Source: Tillus elongatus (lineage: Eukaryota; Arthropoda; Insecta; Coleoptera; Cleridae). Taken from it: DNA of 64,000 bases. Where the stretch lies: contig OZ023267.1 of assembly GCA_964006375.1 (NCBI GenBank), positions 22,875,739 to 22,939,738 on the forward strand, written 5' to 3'. The notes under the pieces are model-generated. The model saw only the letters and a program-made list of their open reading frames with translations, made no database searches and was not told where the DNA came from. Positions 59,076-64,000 of the stretch are shown here, piece after piece. Within the stretch, counting starts at the first letter, position 1, and each line of letters begins with the position of its first letter. Both the position numbers and the translations under genes were made by a program.

Positions 59076-59160
59076 ATAATTTAGAGCGCCACTTAATAAT
59101 ATCTGTTAATGTGATAATTGCAACAATAATATTAATTATTAATTAATTAATAGTATAATT

Positions 59161-59860
59161 ACTCATAGCCACAGACAGCCAGGCAGCCCTTAAGGCACTA
59201 AGTAGCCCACGGGTAAATTCCTGGCTGGGCAGAATGAGGTGACCCTCATCTGGGTGTCGGGTCGCTCGGGGGTCAAAGGCAATGAAGAAGCTGACAGTCT
59301 CGCGAAGAGAGGATCAGCAGAACCATTTATGGGACCATAACCGGCTTTGGGTGTGACAAAGAGCACTTCCATGATAGCCATTAAGTCCTGGGTCAGAAAC
59401 CAACACAAGGTGTACTGGACAGACTGTCCAGGGCTCAGACATGGGAAGTCAATAATTGACGAACCCAGTTCAAAGAGAGCTGCTAAATATTAGCATAGGA
59501 CAGCTCACAAACACAACAGGTCTCTTGACGGGACACATGGCCATCTAGAAACACCTGCATAAAATGGGGCGGTTTGAAGGGGACCTCGCATGCAGACTCT
59601 GCGGCGAGGGGAAGGAATCAGCCCAGCACATCTTGTGCGAGTGTAAAGCTCTGGACCGCAAAAGACAACCGATCTACGGTCAGTCTAGACCAGAGACAGG
59701 GCAATATAAAACTTCACCCTACCAATCGCTGTACAGGCTAGTTCAAGCCACAGTGATTTTGGAATGGGTGGAGTAAGACTAAGGGTATGCACAATCAACC
59801 AAAGGTTGCAGTACTATCGGGGCGGCAAGGCCGGGGACGAGCCCTGAGGGGGGAAAATGG
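59161..59860 (+). pseudogene. RNase H family retrotransposon, copy 3
   Basis: Begins in RNase H at ATDSQAALKALSSPRVNSW and covers the C-terminal region with many frameshifts; FEGDLACRLCGEGKESAQHI is well preserved near 59573. Ends LEWVE at 59774-59776 plus GC-rich 3' untranslated sequence shared with copy 2. 5'-truncated. Confidence 0.85.
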
Positions 59861-60420
59861 GCTGCGAAGGCCTGTGTCTATCTATATTAAAAGATATAGA
59901 TCCCAATACACGTGGCCAATATTATTCTCAAATGACAGACAATTTAGCAGGTATCTAAATTACGAATTAGATAAAAATAACTAAACAATAAACTCAGTCT
60001 CGACGTCAGTCAAACAATTGACACTCACGAAATCGCACGATGGCATCCATTCATCTTTAAAATGAGGTAGTAAATGTAACAGAATTTAATGTTAGATTGG
60101 GTTTACACGTTTTAAACTGGACACCTGTGTAGAAGCTGCATATACTTTCTTCTCTACACGAGATATTTCTCTATTAAATTTAAAATCGTGACACACACAA
60201 TTATCATTTTACCGGTGAAACATCGAATTACAGTAGGATGTATCAAAACCTCCACAACACATTACTTTCTTAAGCAAAGAGAAACCGTATTAGAAGGTGA
60301 CTGTAATTGATGGGTGCTGAAATTGCGTCCATGTCCAGTCTTTAAGAGTTGAATAACCAAAAACTGGTTACAATGAGAATATATAACGTATTTTTTGATT
60401 ACCGTGAACCGACAGAAACA
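59861..60420. other. No recognisable feature
   Basis: Unassigned. Confidence 0.5.
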
Positions 60421-60465
60421 TAACAGTTCGGGCGCACAAGTGCGTTTTGGTAGCGAATTTGCATT
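60421..60465 (+). repeat. TAH end fragment
   Basis: CAGTTCGGGCGCACAAGTGC, then GGTAGCGAATTTGC; the hairpin is shortened (GCGCACAAGTGCG). Confidence 0.6.
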
Positions 60466-60517
60466 AAAATGTTTCCCATTAAAATAATGCTCAATTAAAC
60501 GGTTAATAAAACTGGAA

Positions 60518-61611
60518 AAAACAGTCTGGACGCAGCAAGTGCGTTATGGTAGTGAATTTTAAGAAAAAAAATTAATAGCAAATATGTTTTTTTGAGGAAA
60601 ACAGGCATCAAATTTGCTTACCAGTATAACCTGTATAGGCGAACCATAATGTACCATATTTCATCAAAATAACTTTATTGTTTGAGAATGTAAAAAAAAT
60701 CCGAAAATAAACATAAAATGTTCCCGAAAAAACTAGTTTCCCGAACCTTATAGGTTAACAAAAAATTGAGCTATTACAATGTGAAGCATTTTTTGAAAAT
60801 TAGCTACCATAACGTACTTACTGCGTCCAGAATTTCTTTTCTTACAAACATGCATTATATTTCGATGTAAAATGCAAATATGCAATAATATGAGGCGTGT
60901 TTGATTTAAAAAAATAAATTTTTGATCACCAACTTATGGGCTATACTGCGATTATAGAAATATTTTTTAAGATGAAGCTCAAGACACCCTGTAATAACCT
61001 ATACTTTTTTTTGTATCCTGTATAATAAAGGATATATTGAGCTTGAGATTTACAAAAATTAGCTAAAAAATTGTATGCCATTAAACGATAAACTCTATAG
61101 CTAAAACTACTGCCAAAGCATCAGAGAAGTGGTCTATTTGAAATGAATTTTCCGGAAATATTTCAGTAAAATGGAGGACACTACCGGTTGAAGTAGAGAC
61201 ATCAAAGTTTGTAAAACATTCTTCTCGTGACATTTTCTCGACCTAACCCGTATAAGTTTCCGTTTCTTTGCCTAAATGTTGCCAATTTTGACGATTCAAA
61301 TCGCGACTTTGACGTTTTGAGGAAAACCTCAATTTTTTTCTCTTTAAAGGCCTATAACTGTTTTGTCTTTTAATTTACACATCTAAATTTTGGTACCTGA
61401 TTTACTTTTGATAATATAAATCCATGAACCAAATTTGGTTGCCCTTGCTTTGTTATTTCCGGAGATATAAAAAATTTTCGAAAGAAAATGCAAATTTTTC
61501 CGGGAAAAACTGGGTCGATTTTCTTGGCTACGAACTTGTCCAAGCGACTTACAAGATGAAGGTAGTCACCAAATTTTATCAAAATCGCTCATTATTTTTT
61601 GAGTTATCGGT

Positions 61612-61693
<82 letters not shown>

Positions 61694-61745
61694 AATTGAA
61701 CCTGACGCAGGATATGGATTCTAGGGGTCGTAGCAAATGTATCAC
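60518..61745 (-). mobile_element. TAH repeat, near-complete copy, minus strand
   Basis: In plus-strand order: 3' module 60521-60835 with both inverted ends (GTCTGGACGCAGCAAGTGCG and CTTACTGCGTCCAG), reversed core to about 61612 (ACCAACTTATGGGCTATACT, TTTGAGTTATCGGTGTGA), (TA)n 61615-61690 and a partial reversed 5' module (CCTGACGCAGGATATGGATT). It mirrors the copy at 2649-4005, which fixes the module order. Confidence 0.65.
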
Positions 61746-61749
61746 ACGT

Positions 61750-62365
61750 TCGCGAAATTACTTTATTACATTGTCCATAAATAGTAAATAAAATTTAAAT
61801 AAACTTCGTGTGTGTAATTTAACCGTACCATTATTAGCTAGTTAATAAACAAACTGTCAAAGTTTCCATAGAAACACACTCGGCAATTTATTTTCCATGG
61901 CTAACGCTTATGGTAGGAAATTTATCAAAATATCAGGCTTTGAAATGAGTTTTTCAAAATAAAATGAAAACCGTTTGATCTAGGTATAGGTAATTACATA
62001 CAAAGTATTAGTGATTTTTTGAGCTTAACACGATAGTGTTATAAAAAAAGGGGGTTCCAATTTGAAAATCGCGAGATTTTTGCAATTTCTCATTGCAAAT
62101 TTCAAGAATTTTTTTTGGACACTCTGTATACGCTATCGTTAGTCTCGATGTGGAAATAGATGAAGTGTAATATCTTTTAAGACAATTCTAAAAATCGTAA
62201 CGAAATATGTTCTTATTATAAAAATATCGGTATCTTTATGACTGGCCGTAAATGTCAAATTTTATCTTAAAGTCTAAATATCTTCTGGACGGTTGATGAT
62301 AGGTATAGAACATTATTTACAAAAAGTGTTCAGAATTTATTGTGGAACTTAAAACTGCAATAAAA
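61750..62365. other. No gene recognised
   Basis: AT-rich; TGGACACTCTGTATACG near 62120 resembles a decayed mariner-type end. Confidence 0.4.
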
Positions 62366-62367
62366 TA

Positions 62368-62548
62368 CAGGGTGCTCCATTTGAAATAAGTGAATCGACA
62401 TCTACTTCCGGTATAACCGGAAGTGCCGCCATCTTGAAAATATTTTTAACCTGTGGCCCCCAACGACTTTGGTGTAATATTCAATTTTCAGGTTTTTCCT
62501 ATTGATAGTTTTCCCGCAATCGATCGCGAGACCTCCCGGAGGACCACC

Positions 62549-62551
<3 letters not shown>
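62368..62551. mobile_element. 184-bp mariner-type MITE
   Basis: Ends CAGGGTGCTCC and inverted CAGGGTGGTCC, each flanked by TA (62366-62367, 62552-62553). The interior has the palindrome CTTCCGGTATAACCGGAAG (62404-62422). The right TA merges into the following (TA)n tract. Confidence 0.7.
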
Positions 62552-62634
<83 letters not shown>

Positions 62635-62745
62635 GAAACTGACCCCGCATATGGGTTCTAGCGCTCATTTGAAGAAAATTTGTTTAAATTCAATAGTCCC
62701 GATCTCCTCATTAGTGAATTGTTTTAAGAAAATTCACTAAAATAA
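62552..62745 (-). repeat. TAH (TA)n and 5' module, minus strand
   Basis: (TA)n to 62631, then AATTGAAACTGACCCCGCAT, GGGTTCTAGCGCTCATTTG and the terminal hairpin TTAGTGAATTGTTTTAAG with GAAAATTCACTAAAA at about 62711-62741. The core is absent; the MITE lies on the other side of the TA tract. Confidence 0.7.
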
Positions 62746-63159
62746 ATCATAAAATGTACCAAGCGAAACATCAGGTTTTTCATTGCGTACAATCAAAATT
62801 GTCAGAGCCGAAAAATAAATAAATGAGCAAATAAATACGTAGGAAGAAACATTTTTTTAATCAAAATTGTTTTCAAAATGCGTAGTAAAAAGCAAAAAAT
62901 ATTTTGAAGAACATTACTTTTCTAAAATTTTGAGAAACCACTATGACCATCGATAGAGAGCAAGGCTGAAAACTGGTATAGAGAGAAGATCCTTTCTTCG
63001 GATATTCACATTATGTATATCGGTGCGATACCTAATTTTCCTATGAAGTTAAGACGGTGTCCCCTTTCTGATGATGGCATGGTAGAAATATGATCTCTGG
63101 AATAGGAATTTACCCCTCTACCCCTATTATTAGTTATTATCATTATTTATTTATTTAGG
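62746..63159. other. No recognisable feature
   Basis: Unassigned AT-rich sequence. Confidence 0.5.
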
Positions 63160-63290
63160 TATATTCCTTTTGTAACTGGCTTGCATAAATTCGTTATCCA
63201 GGAAAGCAAGACCAGTTTTTCCGAACAAATATTCAACTCTAATAACCGATCAGTTTATGTGATTATTTAGCGAATTTTCGAAGAAAAATA
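63160..63290 (+). repeat. TAH core and end fragments
   Basis: CTTTTGTAACTGGCTTGCAT and AAATTCGTTATCCAGGAAAG from the core, then TTTAGCGAATTTTCGAAG from a terminus. Confidence 0.55.
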
Positions 63291-63787
63291 TTCAATAATT
63301 TAAATTGGATTTGCAGAAAATGTAAGAAATAATTTATTTGACAGCATTATCCATGTTCACATTTGAATAATATAGTACAGGCAATAGAGAATTTTTTTCT
63401 GCATTAAACTACAGGAGTTATTTTTTTTTTTGATAGATAAGTTCAGAATGACGTACTGAATGTAAAAACACAAAATCCTTACAACTTAGGAGGGCGGAAG
63501 TGCCGCCATTTTGAGAAAAACTGTTGCGACCTATATCTCCGTAACCGTGCACTTTGACCAAAAATGGTAATGACCTTTATTGTAGATAATTGCATTTCTC
63601 ATCTTTTATGTTAGATTTTTTTTGTATCACTCACCGTTTACAACTTATACGACTACTAGCACTCATTTATTGACTTTTTTACCTATATCTTTGTTAATAA
63701 TTGTTTAAAAAATAAAATGCTTATAAGTTAACTTTTCAATCGCGAAATTTTCTAGAACTTTTATTTAAAACTTTTTTTTCTAAAATT
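63291..63787. other. No gene recognised
   Basis: AT-rich. GGAAGTGCCGCCATTTTGAG near 63496 matches the MITE interior at 62419, so a decayed related element may be present. Confidence 0.4.
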
Positions 63788-63920
63788 ATTATTAGTGCAT
63801 TTTCTTCAACAAAAAAAAACTAATGAGGAGACCCAGACTTTTGAATTTTGAAAAAAAAAATTGAAATAGGCGCTAATTATGCCCCCTAGAACACATATTC
63901 TGGGTCAGTTTCAATTTTTT

Positions 63921-64000
<80 letters not shown>
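63788..64000 (+). repeat. TAH 5' module and (TA)n, cut by the window end
   Basis: TTAGTGCATTTTCTTCAAC, AACTAATGAGGAGACCCAGA, GCCCCCTAGAACACATATTC, then (TA)n from 63925 to the last base. The core presumably lies beyond the window. Confidence 0.75.

Overview
The window looks like intergenic DNA from an animal, most likely an insect. It is very AT-rich and no host gene can be called with confidence. Insect is inferred from the mix of elements: non-LTR retrotransposons with RNase H and a DUF4780-type gag, RTE, Penelope-like elements, piggyBac, Tigger, hAT and mariner remnants, plus three CCTAA units (the insect telomere motif) at the end of one retroelement. No beetle, bug or other order is claimed.

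About twenty (TA)n tracts punctuate the window. Most are not isolated microsatellites but the middle of one repeat family, called here the TAH repeat (my label). Its order is: a 5' module that starts with a small hairpin (AGTGAATTTTC and its inverted copy), (TA)n, a core of roughly 800 bp, and a 3' module ending in the hairpin ACGCACTTGCTGCGT. This layout resembles non-autonomous Helitron/Helentron relatives (DINE-1/HINE). Near-complete copies lie at 2649-4005, 36546-37762 and 60518-61745 (minus), with partial copies throughout.

Layout. 0-8 kb: a folded-back SINE, TAH copies, and an RNase H fragment split by a 2040-bp hAT-like insertion with a perfect 8-bp target duplication. 9-12 kb: a broken RNase H retrotransposon joined to a Penelope-like element that carries eight 70-bp hairpin units. 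13-17 kb: an RTE tail and a mariner with very long inverted repeats. 17-20 kb: a palindrome with a hammerhead-like core and a retroelement ORF1. 20.9-26.5 kb: two non-LTR elements joined tail to tail, then an endonuclease fragment. 27-38 kb: TAH copies, palindromes with hammerhead-like cores, a SINE and a nearly open reverse transcriptase. 39.8-41.2 kb: a second copy of the RNase H family. 45-46.7 kb: a palindrome cluster and a second copy of the 32.7-34.4 kb reverse transcriptase. 47.6-50 kb: a SINE with a 10-bp target duplication, a copia gag fragment and a second Penelope-like element with five 70-bp hairpin units. 53-59.9 kb: Tigger, piggyBac, a third Penelope-like fragment, an intron-containing hAT transposase and a third RNase H copy. 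60-64 kb: further TAH copies and a small MITE.

The most unusual signal is the Penelope-like 3' region: an array of 70-nt units, each able to form a 10-bp hairpin and at least one with a compensatory base-pair change, ending in a hammerhead-like hairpin and abutting (TA)n or TAH sequence in both copies. Several separate palindromes elsewhere carry hammerhead-like cores as well. Element identities come from motifs read by eye; clade names below superfamily level are tentative.
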